A stretch of 64,000 nt of DNA from Ichthyophis bannanicus (taxonomy: Eukaryota > Chordata > Amphibia > Gymnophiona > Ichthyophiidae): assembly GCA_033557465.1 (NCBI GenBank), contig CM066037.1, positions 521,660,686-521,724,685 of the forward strand, written 5' to 3'. Position numbers and translations under genes: made by a program. Positions 9,223 to 19,329 of this stretch are shown piece after piece. The notes below the pieces were generated by a model. That model was not told the DNA's origin, made no database searches, and saw nothing but the letters and a program-made list of their open reading frames with translations. Each line of letters starts with the position of its first letter. Position 1 is the stretch's first letter.

Positions 9223-11146
9223 ATGGCTGCCAGTGGCTTTAAGCGGTGTGGTCGGTGTGACCGAAATATGTCACTAACCGACACACACGACTTTTGCCTC
9301 CGCTGCTTGGGCCCGGATCATGAGGAACTGATCTGTGGGCCCTGCAGCAAACTGTCCTCGAAGGCGTTGAGAAGTCGGCGGCATCAGCGCGAGAGAATCT
9401 TCGCTGACCCCAGCCGTACCCGGACCTCGTCGGAGGCCTCCGTGTCAAAGGGCTCCAGCTCGGACCGTCGCCGGAGCTCCTCCGACCGGGGTTCTCCCTC
9501 CGGGGACCATCGTCGGAAGGAAAAACCCGCGAGGGCGGCGTCGGTGGACGCTCCTGGCTCCGCGAGGGCCAGGTCGCATAGCCCCGACAGCCGCCCCGGG
9601 TCCTTGGAGAAGGAACATCTCCCGAAGCGACCTCGCCTGGAGTCGGAGATGCCTGCCCGGGTAAGTCCTGTAGTCCTTCTGGACTCGCCTCCGCGACAGC
9701 CGACGTCGGGCCCGACGCCGTCGGGGCCCGAGTCGGGGGCTGCTGGGTCACCTGAGCTCGGACTCAGGTTGACGGCCTTGGAGAGCAGACTGTCTGCCTT
9801 CATGGACCAGCAGCGGGCACTGCTCGCTGGCCTCGCTGGCGCTGCTGCCCCGACCGCCGGGACGTCGACGTCCAAGTCGACCCCGGAGACCGAGCCGATC
9901 CTCGAGTCAATGAGAACTCGAGTCGATCCTCGGTCGAGGTCACCCTCGGCCTCCCGTTCGGGACCGAGGTCGCCGACGCCGACTCCCTCGACGTCGGGGC
10001 GGCTGGCGCCGCATCCTGCCCGGGCCGACCCCACCGAGTCCTCGTCGGAGTCGGTCTGGGAGTCTGAGGAGGAAGAGTCACCTGATTCTTTCCGGACTCG
10101 GTGTGTCCCATCGGACTCACCGGGGTCCGAGCCTCGGAAGCAGTCCCCCCCGGAGGATGCCCGGTTCTCGGACTTCGTCAGGGATATGGCCAAGGCTTTG
10201 GCCTTCCCTGCGGATCCCGAGGAGGAGCCTCGAGCCGAAGAGCTCGACGCCCTCCAGTATGACTCTCCCGCGAGGGAGCACTTTACTGTGCCGGTTCCTC
10301 CTATGCTGGAACGACTACTCTTCCGCATGTGGGAGAGTCCGGCCTCCTCGCCGGTCCTGAGCAAGCGGGTCGATTCTATCTATCGGGTCCGCAAGAGCCC
10401 TGGCTTTCAGAAGGCACAGCTGCCACACCATTCCATGGTAGTGGAATCGGCCATGCATCGTCTTAAGAGCCAGAAGATGCACTCCTCGGTGCCTCCTGGA
10501 AGGGAGGCCCGTAACCTGGATGGCCTTGGCAAGAAGTGCTTCCAGGGCTCTATGCTCGCATGTCGTGTCCAGACTTACCAGCTCTACATGGGCATGTATC
10601 TCCGGGATCTGGCTAAAGAGCTAGCCGGATTCTCCGCTGGTCTCTCCGAGGAGCCCTTGCGGAGGTTCCTAGCCTTGTCCACGGGCATTCGGGAATGCTC
10701 AAAGTTCATGTCCCGAGCAGCCTATGATGGCTTTGAGGCCTCGGCTAGAGTGGCCGCAGCCGGCATCGGTGCCCGCCGACAGGCTTGGCTTCAGTCGTCG
10801 GATCTTGAGCCCTGGGTACAGGACAAGTTGGTCGATGTCCCCTGCCGAGGCGAAAATCTCTTTGGCAAGCCCATGGCAGAAAAGGCTGCACAAATTGAGA
10901 CTGAGACTCTCACCAGGACCAGGCTTTCTAGGAAGACCTCCGCCCCTTCCCAGAAAAAAGAAGGGCTCGGGAAAAAAGTCCTTTTACCCGAGGAAGGCGG
11001 CTGCCTACAAACAGTACCCCCATTATCAGGCCCCTGCAGCTCCCCAACAGGGCCAGCAGGCCAAGGGACGGGGTAACGGGTCCCGTAGGCAGCAAGCCCC
11101 CAAGCCTGCACCACCAGCCCCTGCTCAGCAGGGTGGGGGTTTTTGA
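9223..11146 (+). CDS. Gag-like protein of element B (frameshift in the C-terminal tail)
   Basis: The N terminus has an eight-ligand zinc motif: C9, C12, H22, C25, C28, H33, C38, C41, including DTHDFCLRCLGPDH. A long S/P/R-rich hinge (about residues 60-300) is dense in CCGAC/GTCGG nucleotide motifs. The conserved core follows: SPPEDARFSDFVRDM, the YRVRKSPGFQKAQLPHHSMV block, SYMGMYLRDL-like and VQDKLVDVPCRGENLFGKP. Compared with copy I there is one extra A in an A run near 10,957, so this frame stops at 11,076. The ancestral tail (QQ-, P- and GGGF-ending) continues in the frame ending at 11,146. At 11,141-11,147 the tail ends TTT TGA C with RT open in +1. It is otherwise intact. Confidence 0.82.
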
Positions 11147-13058
11147 CTCGCTCAGCATAGCCTCTCCCCCCCCGCTGGTTCCTCCCAGCACCGGAGGCCG
11201 GCTGGTTCACTTCGGCCACAGGTGGTCCAGCATCACCGCAGATGCCTGGGTACTTCAGGTCGTGCGAGAAGGCTACCTTCTCCACTTCCATCAGGTCCCT
11301 CCCTCCTATTTTCCGGGAGAACCTTCGCGCCCCCCTCTGCACAGGGAGTTGCTCCTTCAGGAGTTAGCAGGTCTTCTGCAGGAACAGGCGGTGGAACCGG
11401 TGCCCCACCACCTGAGAGGTCAAGGCTTTTATTCAAGGTATTTTCTGATACCAAAGAGAACAGGGGGCCTCAGACCCATCCTGGACTTGCGCAACCTCAA
11501 CAAGTTCCTTGTGCGGGAGAAGTTCAAAATGCTTACCCTTGGAATCCTTCTGCCCTACCTCCAGCAGGGAGATTGGCTATGCTCCTTGGATCTAAAGGAT
11601 GCCTACACGCACATCCTCATCCACCCAAGCCACCGCCAATACCTAAGGTTTGTGGTGGCAGGAAATCATTACCAGTACAGAGTACTGCCCTTTGGCCTAT
11701 CCTCCGCACCGCGAGTCTTCACAAAATGTCTCGCGGTCGTGGCGGCCCATCTCCGGCTTCACGGCCTCTATGTCTTTCCGTACCTCGACGACTGGCTCAT
11801 CAGAGCAGCGTCCGCTCAGGAGGTCACCAACGCCACGTGCCGCACGGTGACTCTGCTGCAGCACTTGGGCTTTGTTATAAACTTCGCAAAGTCCACTTTG
11901 CTCCCCTCACAGGATCTCGAGTTCATCGGCGCAAGGCTGCACACTCCTCGGGCACGAGCGTACCTACCGCTCGACAGGGCTCAACGGCTCATGGACCTAG
12001 CCGACCGCTTTCGCAGCCAGCCCCTGGTCTCCGCCAGGCGCTTCCTGAGACTGCTCGGCCATATGGCTTCCACCGTCCATGTGACCCCCAATGCCCGCCT
12101 GAATATGCGGTCTGCTCAATGGTGTCTCCGCCAGCAGTGGCGACAAGCCACAGGCGGCCTGGCAGACCTAGTGCGCGTCTCCGAGCCGCTGCTCTCGTCT
12201 CTCCGGTGGTGGCTCCGGCAGCCGAACCTGATATTCGGAATGCCTTTCCAGTCACCTCAGCCGACCCGGGTGCTGACCACCGATGCATCCCTCCTGGGCT
12301 GGGGAGCACATTGCCAAGAGGCACGTACTCAGGGCCTCTGGACCACGTGGGAGTCTGCTCAGCAGATCAACTTCCTGGAGCTCAGGGCGATCCGCCTAGC
12401 TCTCAAGGCCTTCTCCCACCTGACTTCCCAACAGTCCGTCCTTGTCCAGACGGACAATCAAGTTGCCATGTTCTACGTGAACAAGCAGGGGGGCACGGGC
12501 TCCTTCCTCCTCTGCCGGGAGGCACAGAAGCTCTGCTCTTGGGCCGTCAGTCACGGCATTCTCCTCAAGGCAGTTTATCTCCCGGGCCAAGAAAATTGCC
12601 TTGCAGACAAACTCAGCAGGGTCCTCCAGCCGCACGAGTGGCGTCTGGATCCCTTGGTAGTTCAGAAGCTCTTCCTCAAGTGGGGTCTCCCCACGGTGGA
12701 TCTCTTTGCCAGTCCTCACAACCGGCAGCTTCCTCGCTTCTGCTCTCGTCAGCCACACCCCCTTCGGGTGGCGGCGGACGCCTTTCTGATCTCGTGGTCG
12801 GGGAGCCTTCTGTACGCTTTCCCTCCCATCCCGCTGGTCTCTCGGACTCTTTTCAAGGTTCTCCGAGACAAAGCCTTCATGATCCTGGTGGCCCCTCGCT
12901 GGCCCAGGCAGCCGTGGTTTCCGCTCCTGCTGCAACTGGCGGTGGAGGATCCAATCCCTCTGGGGGTACAACCGGATCTCCTCACTCAGGATCAGGGGTC
13001 CCTTCTGCACCCCAACCTCAGGTCTCTCAACCTCATGGCCTGGCTGCTGAGAGGGTAG
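11133..13058 (+). CDS. RT / RNase H / methyltransferase-like polyprotein of element B
   Basis: The RT fingers and palm are intact: VPHHLRGQGFYSRYFL, LDLRNLNKFLV, LDLKDAYTHI, LPFGLSSAPRVFTK, and YLDDW at residue ~217. RNase H keeps DASLLGWG (D384), LELRAIRLAL, TDNQVAMFYV and LADKLSR. The C-terminal DAM-like part shows VDLFASPHNRQLPRFCSR and FPPIPLVSRTLF, then LVAPRWPRQPW. There is no ATG before the conserved GGRLVHF block. The listed start (GTG 11,133) is only where the frame can be joined to Gag, so +1 frameshifting at the Gag stop is the likely route. The YR frame overlaps the whole region in the -1 phase. Confidence 0.9.
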   Translation: MGVFDSLSIASPPPLVPPSTGGRLVHFGHRWSSITADAWVLQVVREGYLLHFHQVPPSYFPGEPSRPPLHRELLLQELAGLLQEQAVEPVPHHLRGQGFYSRYFLIPKRTGGLRPILDLRNLNKFLVREKFKMLTLGILLPYLQQGDWLCSLDLKDAYTHILIHPSHRQYLRFVVAGNHYQYRVLPFGLSSAPRVFTKCLAVVAAHLRLHGLYVFPYLDDWLIRAASAQEVTNATCRTVTLLQHLGFVINFAKSTLLPSQDLEFIGARLHTPRARAYLPLDRAQRLMDLADRFRSQPLVSARRFLRLLGHMASTVHVTPNARLNMRSAQWCLRQQWRQATGGLADLVRVSEPLLSSLRWWLRQPNLIFGMPFQSPQPTRVLTTDASLLGWGAHCQEARTQGLWTTWESAQQINFLELRAIRLALKAFSHLTSQQSVLVQTDNQVAMFYVNKQGGTGSFLLCREAQKLCSWAVSHGILLKAVYLPGQENCLADKLSRVLQPHEWRLDPLVVQKLFLKWGLPTVDLFASPHNRQLPRFCSRQPHPLRVAADAFLISWSGSLLYAFPPIPLVSRTLFKVLRDKAFMILVAPRWPRQPWFPLLLQLAVEDPIPLGVQPDLLTQDQGSLLHPNLRSLNLMAWLLRG

Positions 13059-14095
13059 TCCTTGTTCCCCTTCTCCTGCCGGCGGAGGTGGAGGAGGTCG
13101 TCTTAGCTTCGCGACGGCCTTCTACCCGCAAATGCTACGCCCTTAAATGGCGTCGCTTTGCAGTCTGGTGTGCCCAACAGTCTCAGGATCCCTTCTCCTG
13201 CCCGGTGTCGGTGATCTTGCAGTACTTGCTGCACCTCTCTAATCTGGGACTTAAGTCCAACTCCGTCAAAGTTCACCTCAGTGCTCTTTCAGCACATCAT
13301 GTGCCAGTGGACGGCAGACCTCTCTCCAATGACCCTCTCGTAGCGAGGTTTCTCCGAGGTCTCCTTCTACTTAAACCACCTCTGCGCCCGCCAGCGCCTG
13401 ACTGGGACCTGAATGTGGTTTTGCAGCGGATCACCTGTCCGCCTTTTGAACCTATGGCTACCTGTTCTCTCCGTTTTCTGTCTTGGAAAACACTGTTCTT
13501 GATAGCCCTCACTTCCGCTAGGCGCGTAAGTGAATTGCAGGCCCTCGTGTCTGATCCCCCTTACACTAGGTTCTACAAAAATAGGGTAGTCCTACGGACT
13601 CACCCAAAATTTCTGCCTAAAGTGGTCTCCCCTTTTCACATCAATCAGGAGGTGGTACTTCCAACCTTCTTTCCCAGACCACACTCCAGCCGAGCTGAAA
13701 CGGTCCTCCATACCCTGGACTGTAGAAGGGCATTGAACTTCTACCTTGACCGTACGCGGGAGCACCGTAAAGCTGCTCAGCTTTTTGTGTCTTTTGACCC
13801 CAATAAATTGGGGCTCCCGGTCTCCAAGCGTACTCTGTCCATCTGGGTTGCGGACTGTATCTCTTGGGCTTATGGGGCAGCCGGACTCTCCTTAGAAAGT
13901 CGAGTCACGGCTCATTGCGTTCGGGCAAAGGCCACGTCAGTGGCTTACCTCCGCTCTGTTCCGCTGGCAGACATCTGCCGGGCCGCTACTTGGTCTTCGA
14001 GCCAGACTTTTGCGGTCCATTACTGTCTCGAGAGGGAGTCCCGTAGGGACAGTGCTTTCGGACAGGCAGTCCTCCGTAATCTCTTTGAGGTCTGA
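13034..14095 (+). CDS. Tyrosine recombinase of element B
   Basis: This is an integrase of the DIRS type. The core-binding region begins around RRPSTRKCYALKWRRF. The catalytic domain shows SARRVSELQAL (first Arg), HCVRAKATSV (HxxR box) and the terminal AVHYCLERESRRD (nucleophilic Tyr). The frame contains no stop from 11,222 to 14,095. No ATG lies near the start of the recognisable domain, so the start given (13,034) marks where homology begins, not a known initiation site. Splicing or frameshifting from RT may supply the N terminus; spliced YR messages are known in some DIRS elements. Confidence 0.85.
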   Translation, partial: HGLAAERVVLVPLLLPAEVEEVVLASRRPSTRKCYALKWRRFAVWCAQQSQDPFSCPVSVILQYLLHLSNLGLKSNSVKVHLSALSAHHVPVDGRPLSNDPLVARFLRGLLLLKPPLRPPAPDWDLNVVLQRITCPPFEPMATCSLRFLSWKTLFLIALTSARRVSELQALVSDPPYTRFYKNRVVLRTHPKFLPKVVSPFHINQEVVLPTFFPRPHSSRAETVLHTLDCRRALNFYLDRTREHRKAAQLFVSFDPNKLGLPVSKRTLSIWVADCISWAYGAAGLSLESRVTAHCVRAKATSVAYLRSVPLADICRAATWSSSQTFAVHYCLERESRRDSAFGQAVLRNLFEV

Positions 14096-14231
14096 GCAAC
14101 TCCTACCCTCCATCCCGGATGTGGGCTACCGGTGGGTGATAATTCAGCGAAGATTCTATCCTTCTGTGCTGCTGAGCTAGAGGGAGCTCATTTTTGTGCT
14201 TAGGGTCTCCGGTAGCCTTGAGCTTGGGAGT

Positions 14232-14329
14232 CCCATAAGTGAGGACTGACTTCCTGCTTGGTCCTGGAGAAAGCGTAGTTACTCACCTGTAACAGGTGTT
14301 CTCCAGGAGCAGCAGGAATCAGTCCTCAC
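14232..14329 (+). repeat. Internal complementary region of element B
   Basis: 14,232-14,269 (38 nt) is the exact reverse complement of 8,824-8,861 at the left end. 14,270-14,329 (60 nt) is the exact reverse complement of 14,547-14,606 at the right end. The two parts abut, so the region mirrors a closed circle junction. Confidence 0.92.
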
Positions 14330-14417
14330 TACCCTCCCTCCTCCCCTTGGAGTTGCAATCGTCTGCTTATGTTCTTTTTTGCAAATTTTTATGCTGTCTT
14401 TTTTAGCTATGTCATCT

Positions 14418-14606
14418 GACTGGCTAAGATGGCACCCTCGGGCGGGAAGACGACCGCGCATGCGCGCTGCAATTCCCAAAGGCTTTCTTTGAAAGCTGGG
14501 GAAAATTGCTCCGCGAGGGCTCCGTCGGCGCCGACGTCACCCATAAGTGAGGACTGATTCCTGCTGCTCCTGGAGAACACCTGTTACAGGTGAGTAACTA
14601 CGCTTT
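14418..14606 (+). repeat. Right inverted repeat and 3' terminus of element B
   Basis: Inverted partner of 8,822-8,983, plus a right-only extension CACCTGTTACAGGTG (hairpin) running into the donor-like CAG|GTGAGTAAC (14,587-14,597) and the terminal CGCTTT. Confidence 0.9.
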
Positions 14607-15660
14607 ATGCACCTAGGGAAGAACAACCCAAACTATGGTTACACGATGCAAGGTTCCACATTAGGAACCACCACCCAGGAAAAAGATTTAGGCGTCATTG
14701 TGGATACCATGTTAAAACCCTCGGCCCAGTGTGCAGCGGCGGCCAAGAGAGCAAATAGAATGCTAGGTATGATAAGGAAAGGAATGGATATTAAAACAAA
14801 AGATATTATAATGCCTCTATATCGTTCCATGGTGAGACCGAACCTTGAATATTGTGTGCAATTCTGGTCGCCGTATCTTTAAAAGGATATAGCGATTTTA
14901 GAAAAGGTTCAGAGAAGAGCCACCAAAATGGTAAAGGGGATGGAAGGATATTTATTTTTTATTTATTTATTTACATTCTCTTATATACCGCGCTATTCTG
15001 CATCAGTGCGGTTTAAATTGAACAAACTGAAATTACATTGAACAGGGCATTATAAGTTGGAGATAACTATTTTACAGGGAACATGGGCTATGGAGGGTTA
15101 AGTGGCTTGCCCAAGACCACAAGGAGCACCTGTGGGACTAGAAACCCCAGTCCTTCCGGCCCAAGGTTGCTGTCCTCTAGTGGGATTTGAACCACCGACC
15201 TTCCGGCCTGAAGTACCTTGCCCCAACCACTAGGCTACTCCTCCACTTTCCTATGAAGAAAGGCTAAAAAGGTTAGGGCTCTTTAACCTGGAAAAGAGAC
15301 GGCTGAGGGGAGATATGATAGAAGTCTATAAATTAATGAACAGAGTGGAATGGGTAAACGTAGATCGATTGTTTACGTTATCAGAATATAGAAAGACTAG
15401 GGGACATGCAATGAAGCTACAGGGTAAACTATTTAAGACTAATAAAAGAAAATATTTTTTCACTCAACGTGTAATCAAACTCTGGAATTTGTTACCGGAG
15501 GATGTAGTAAAGGCTGTTAGTGTAGCTGGGTTTAAAAAAGGTTTGGACAAGTTCCTGGAGGAAAGGTCCATAAAACCATTATTAAGAAGTGACCGAAGAT
15601 ATCAATGCTTGACCCAGTACAAGCATTGTGGAACTTGTGTCTCTTGGGGAAACTGCTAGG
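14607..15660 (+). pseudogene. CR1 ORF2 RT C-terminal fragment, interrupted by a SINE
   Basis: The sequence before the SINE encodes MHLGKNNPNYGYTM, TTQEKDLGVIVD, SAQCAAAAKRANRMLG and the CR1 signature YRSMVRPNLEYCVQFWSPYL, where it meets a stop (14,880). After the SINE it resumes with YEERLKRLGLFNLEKRRLRG and RGHAMKLQGKLFKTN, ending at 15,659. The intact order is confirmed by the antisense CR1 copy at 29.4-32.7 kb. It is a dead fragment: no catalytic RT residues remain. Confidence 0.85.
14950..15246 (-). mobile_element. tRNA-derived SINE, near full length, inside the CR1
   Basis: On the minus strand it begins with GTAGCCTAGTGGTTGG (A-box-like) and has GGTTCAAATCCC (B box; 15,182-15,193 on the plus strand). 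A central CTTGGGCAAGCCACTTAACC block resembles the MIR/L2 core. It ends in (TAAA)n. The same family recurs at about 24,076-24,360 and, truncated, at 190-300 and 31,764-31,897. Confidence 0.85.
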
Positions 15661-15756
15661 TACATATGACCTAGATTGTGCACTGTTGGAAAGAGAATAC
15701 TGGGCTTGATGGACCTTGGTCTGACCCAGTATGGCATATCTTATGTTCTTATGTTC

Positions 15757-16092
15757 CTGGATGACTGGCTGCTTTAATCTATGGAGAAGTCCAGGGCAGG
15801 TACAACCAGGTGATTCAGTAGTTAGAGAAACTAGGATGGGTGATTAACAACCTTATAACAGCCTAGTTCCCTTTGTCACCACGCTGCGTATGCTTTGTAG
15901 CACTATACAAATGATTAGTAGTATTTATAGTAGTGGATTAAGGAAGCCGTTAGTTCAGCCTGCTTTCTGTGTGGGAAATGCATGCTGGAGGGAGTCAGAG
16001 CTCACTAGGGCACAAAGCTGCCTTCTGGACGGAGTCCGTCTTGGGGTCTTTAGAGGACATCTGTATGTGGGTACCCACTTCATCACTCGTTA
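15757..16092 (+). pseudogene. Scraps of a family A-like DIRS RT and YR
   Basis: Immediately after the CR1 tail the bases encode an LDDWL block, and about 70 nt later a degraded GWVIN block in the same spacing as the RT of element A. From about 15,985 a second piece resembles the YR C terminus of A (THR-R-A-Q followed by a degenerate DLCRAATWSSL). Many stops and a large internal deletion make it a relic. Confidence 0.55.
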
Positions 16093-16309
16093 GAGATGAT
16101 TTTTCTCACCCCAGAAAGGTTGGACAAACTGCAGCCTCAGCTCAGAGACTTTTGCTTTCAGGCAATTTGTTTGTCAGTGATGTTGACCCAGGAACCTGGT
16201 TATCGTGAGCCAAGGTGTACATGCGCCCTTTGCAGGGACACCTTTTTACTTTCTGCTCTCCTGCTCCCAGTTGTTCGAACAGTGCCCAACCTTTCCCCAG
16301 AAGACCAAA

Positions 16310-17960
16310 GGGGAATTGGCCTAGTGGTTACACACTCACACTCTTATCTCTAATGCCTCTGAAGAATATTAAGATGTACACAGGAGGCAAGAAGCGTGTG
16401 GTGGTTAATGGATACTTTAATTAAATAACCCCAACGCTTTTCGGCAAACTCCTTCCTCAGGGGGCATGCAGCTTGCAATAAATATAAATAAAAGATAAAG
16501 AATAATAAAAATTAACAAAAATTAATATTAAAAATACACACAAAGTACTTAAAACCATCTAAAAAATAAATAAAATGTGACATATAGCGCACAAATGTTG
16601 TAAACAATCAAGAATATAAACACAAATATCAAAAAGCACCAAACGAAGGGCAGTTAGAACACAGAAAAAAAGCTGTGACTAATACAATAATGATAGTGTG
16701 TAATGAAAACGTATAAATATGCTCACTAGAGTACACCATAATGTGCTGCTCCTTTGAAATGATCCTCAGTATTATTCATATAACTAAAAACTGACACAGA
16801 CAAGAAGGGCTTGATAGCCATAAAATATCTATGCATGCTATGTTATTTAAAAAATAAATAAGTGTGTATATTAATATTATAATAAAACACCAAAAATGCT
16901 CCTTAAAAAGTGCATATTATACTCACTGATTAAACTGATAGTTGCAAAAAACTGGTGGTAATAATTTCAGTAATAATGGAAGAATAACAATCTTCTGTAA
17001 AAAGGAGAGATCATAGGGATAAGTGTGTTTACAAATTGGACAATGAAGAAATATATATCGTGTAGAACTGATTGAAATGGATATTAAGGAGATTTGATTG
17101 TCAATGTACCCTAAAAAACGTGTGTTGAATGGCGAAGTTAAGTTAAATGAAAAGCAGAAGTGAAATAAATAAAAACGTATATGCTAAGACGCTATGAAAA
17201 GAATGAATGACAGTAGAGCTTAATATTCTCATAAAGATACCTGGAAATGTAACTCCATTTTATATAAAATGAGTACTAAAAATTACTGTATGTGAGTTAT
17301 TATTTTGATATGTTGCTTCTAATTAATATGATCAACCTTTTAATTTAATAAGTTGTCAGAACGTTGGGAAGTGTATCACTGCTTCAATTGAATGGATGTT
17401 AAAAATGTTTTACGGCAGCGATTATGTGTGAAAGGAATCAAAAACTATATTCAAATTTTAAAAATACTGATTGTCATAGTTTTTTGTTAAAACCTGCAAT
17501 AGTAGGCTAAAACAGTAGCATACCTTCTTACGTGGCTGTATTAAAACATTGTGAATTTTTTTGTTTGTTGGCGAGGTGTAGAGGGAAATGAATGCCCCTA
17601 AGAAGCAATAACGGGCTAAAACAGTAGCATCATTCTTATGTGGCTGTATTGAAACACTGTAAATAAAATATTGTTGGCGAGGTGTAAAGGAAAATGAATG
17701 CCCTTTATGAAAGTACTGATGTACGTAGCTGTAAAAATAGCCAATTAGATGCTATGGATGAAACGCTGATGAAAAGTTACGGGCAAAATTAATTCAGAAG
17801 ATAATGAACGATATTGGTATTTATTACAATGGTGTTGTGAATGAAAGTATGTAAAAATGTTATACGGCAACATCTGAAGGCGTTATTGTGTCAATATATT
17901 ATTTTTGGTCCACCTTGTAGTATGCCAAGAATATACAACTGCTTCAATTGAATAGGTAAT
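16310..17960. repeat. AT-rich repeated DNA of unknown type
   Basis: About 1.65 kb without a supported gene. A GGCCTAGTGGTT A-box-like start occurs at 16,318. The plus-strand block CCAACGCTTTTCGGCAAACT (about 16,431-16,450) is followed by a TCCTTCCTCAGGGG block (to about 16,464) and recalls the conserved 3' end of some amphibian interspersed repeats. Internal duplications are clear: two ~107-bp units (about 17,503-17,600 and 17,612-17,705) share GGCTAAAACAGTAGCAT, GTGGCTGTATT and TTGGCGAGGTGTA. GCTTCAATTGAAT recurs at 17,381 and 17,941. Confidence 0.55.
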
Positions 17961-17965
17961 AAGAT

Positions 17966-19320
17966 ATGGTTGTGGACTCTCCTCCGGGAGAGCCGGTGTT
18001 GGGACCCGACCTGGGGGCTGCGGAGCCTCCTGAGCTCGGTCTCAGGATGGCGGCCTTGGAGCGCAACGGGTGCCGATTGCCGGGCTCACCAGTCCATCCG
18101 CCCCAACCACCGGGACGTCGACCCCAGAGGCCAATCCGATCCTCGAGACTCTAAGAACTCGAGTCGATCCTCGGCCGAGGCCCCCTCGACCTCCCGTTCG
18201 GGACCGAGGACGTCGATGCCTATTCCTCCGGGATCAGGGTGGCCGAGACTGAAGCCCTTCGATCCCTCCTCGGAGGGGTCCGGTTGGGAAACGGAGGATG
18301 AGGAGTCACCGGGTACCCATTGGACCAAATACGTCCCCTCGGATTCCCCGGGATCTGAACCTCGGAGAAGGTCCCCTCCGGAGGACACTCGGTTCTTGGA
18401 CTTCGGGACATGGCAAAGGCTTTTTCATTCCCGGCAGAGGTCGAGGAGGAGCCGAAGAGCTCGAGATCCTCCAGTATGACTTTCCCCCTCGGGAAGCCCT
18501 TACTGTACCAGTGCCTCCCATTCTGGAATGGCTGGTGCTCTGCATGTGGGAGACTCTGGCCTCGATGCCGTTACTCAGCAGGCGAATCGATTCCATTTAC
18601 CGAGTTCGCAAGAGCCCTGGGTTCCAAAAATCGCAACTGCCGCCCAACTCCATGGTTGTGGAATCGGCCGTGCACCGGTGCAAGAGCCAGAAGATGCACT
18701 CCTTGGTGCCTCCTGGCCGGGAGGCCCGCAACATGGATGCCCTCGGCAGGAAGTGCTACCAGGGCTCAATGCTGTCATGCCGAATCCAGACATACCAGCT
18801 ATACATGGGCATGTACCTTCGAGACCTGGCAAAGGAGATTGCCGGGTTCTCAGCTGGTCTCTCGGAGGGACCTTTGCAGCGCTTCCAAGTTTTGTCCATT
18901 GGGATCCGGGAGTGCTCGAAATTTGACTCGAGCAGCCTATGACGGCTTTGAGGCGCCGGCCCGGGTAGCTGCGGCTGGCATCGGTGCACGCTGCCAGACA
19001 TGGCTACAGTCGTGAGACCTGGAGCAATGGGAGCAGGACAAGTTGGTCAATGTCCCTTGCCGAGGTGAAAACCTCTTTGGCAAGCCCATGACAGAAAAGG
19101 CTTCCGAAATCGAGTACCTGACCCGGACAAGACTTGAGAAGAAGACTTCTGCCCCTTCTAAGAAGAAGAGCTCGGGTAAGAAGCCCTTTTTCCCGAGAAA
19201 AGGTATGGCTTACCACAACTATCCCACATATCAGGCCTCCCCAACTGGGACAGCAGGCATGGCCTGCGTAAGCAAAAAGCCCCCAAGCCCAAGGCACTGG
19301 CTACGGCCCAGCCTGGAGGG
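17966..19320 (+). pseudogene. Gag-like fragment of element C
   Basis: Family B Gag without its zinc N terminus. The order matches element B: hinge (ELGLRMAALE), SPPEDTRFLDF, YRVRKSPGFQKSQLPPNSMV, SLVPPGREARNMDALG, YQLYMGMYLRDLAKE and NVPCRGENLFGKPM. The frame shifts at least near 18,400, 18,930 and 19,015 (TGA in place of a Ser codon), so no protein of useful length can be made. Confidence 0.85.
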
Positions 19321-19329
19321 TTTTTCTTT

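Larger units (their letters stand above)
8822..14606 (+). mobile_element. DIRS element B, complete copy (family B)
   Basis: A 5.8-kb DIRS element with left repeat 8,822-8,983, right repeat 14,418-14,606 and internal complementary region 14,232-14,329. Both repeats carry the 14-bp palindrome CGTCGGCGCCGACG (8,865-8,878 and 14,523-14,536). RT and YR frames are unbroken. Gag has a single-base slip near its C terminus. It is inserted in a CR1 LINE. Confidence 0.92.
14607..15757 (+). mobile_element. CR1 LINE, 3' part, carrying an antisense SINE
   Basis: The LINE resumes in ORF2 (RT thumb/connection) right after DIRS B and runs to a typical CR1 3' end: CTTGATGGACCTTGGTCTGACCCAGTATGGC followed by TTATGTTC repeats (15,733-15,755). 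A SINE (about 14,950-15,246) interrupts the coding sequence. Confidence 0.85.

Noticed and set aside
9384..10364. Long minus-strand frame opposite the gag of element B
   Set aside because: It mirrors the GC-rich, Ser-rich hinge on the opposite strand, has no recognisable domain and is explained by codon bias. The same shadow recurs opposite the gag of I.
1813..14606. LTR retrovirus or endogenous retrovirus
   Set aside because: No direct terminal repeats, no tRNA primer site, no aspartic protease, DDE integrase or envelope. Inverted repeats, ICR and a tyrosine recombinase identify DIRS.
15182..15230. Functional tRNA gene
   Set aside because: A and B boxes are part of a SINE with a MIR-like core and TAAA tail; no cloverleaf could be drawn.
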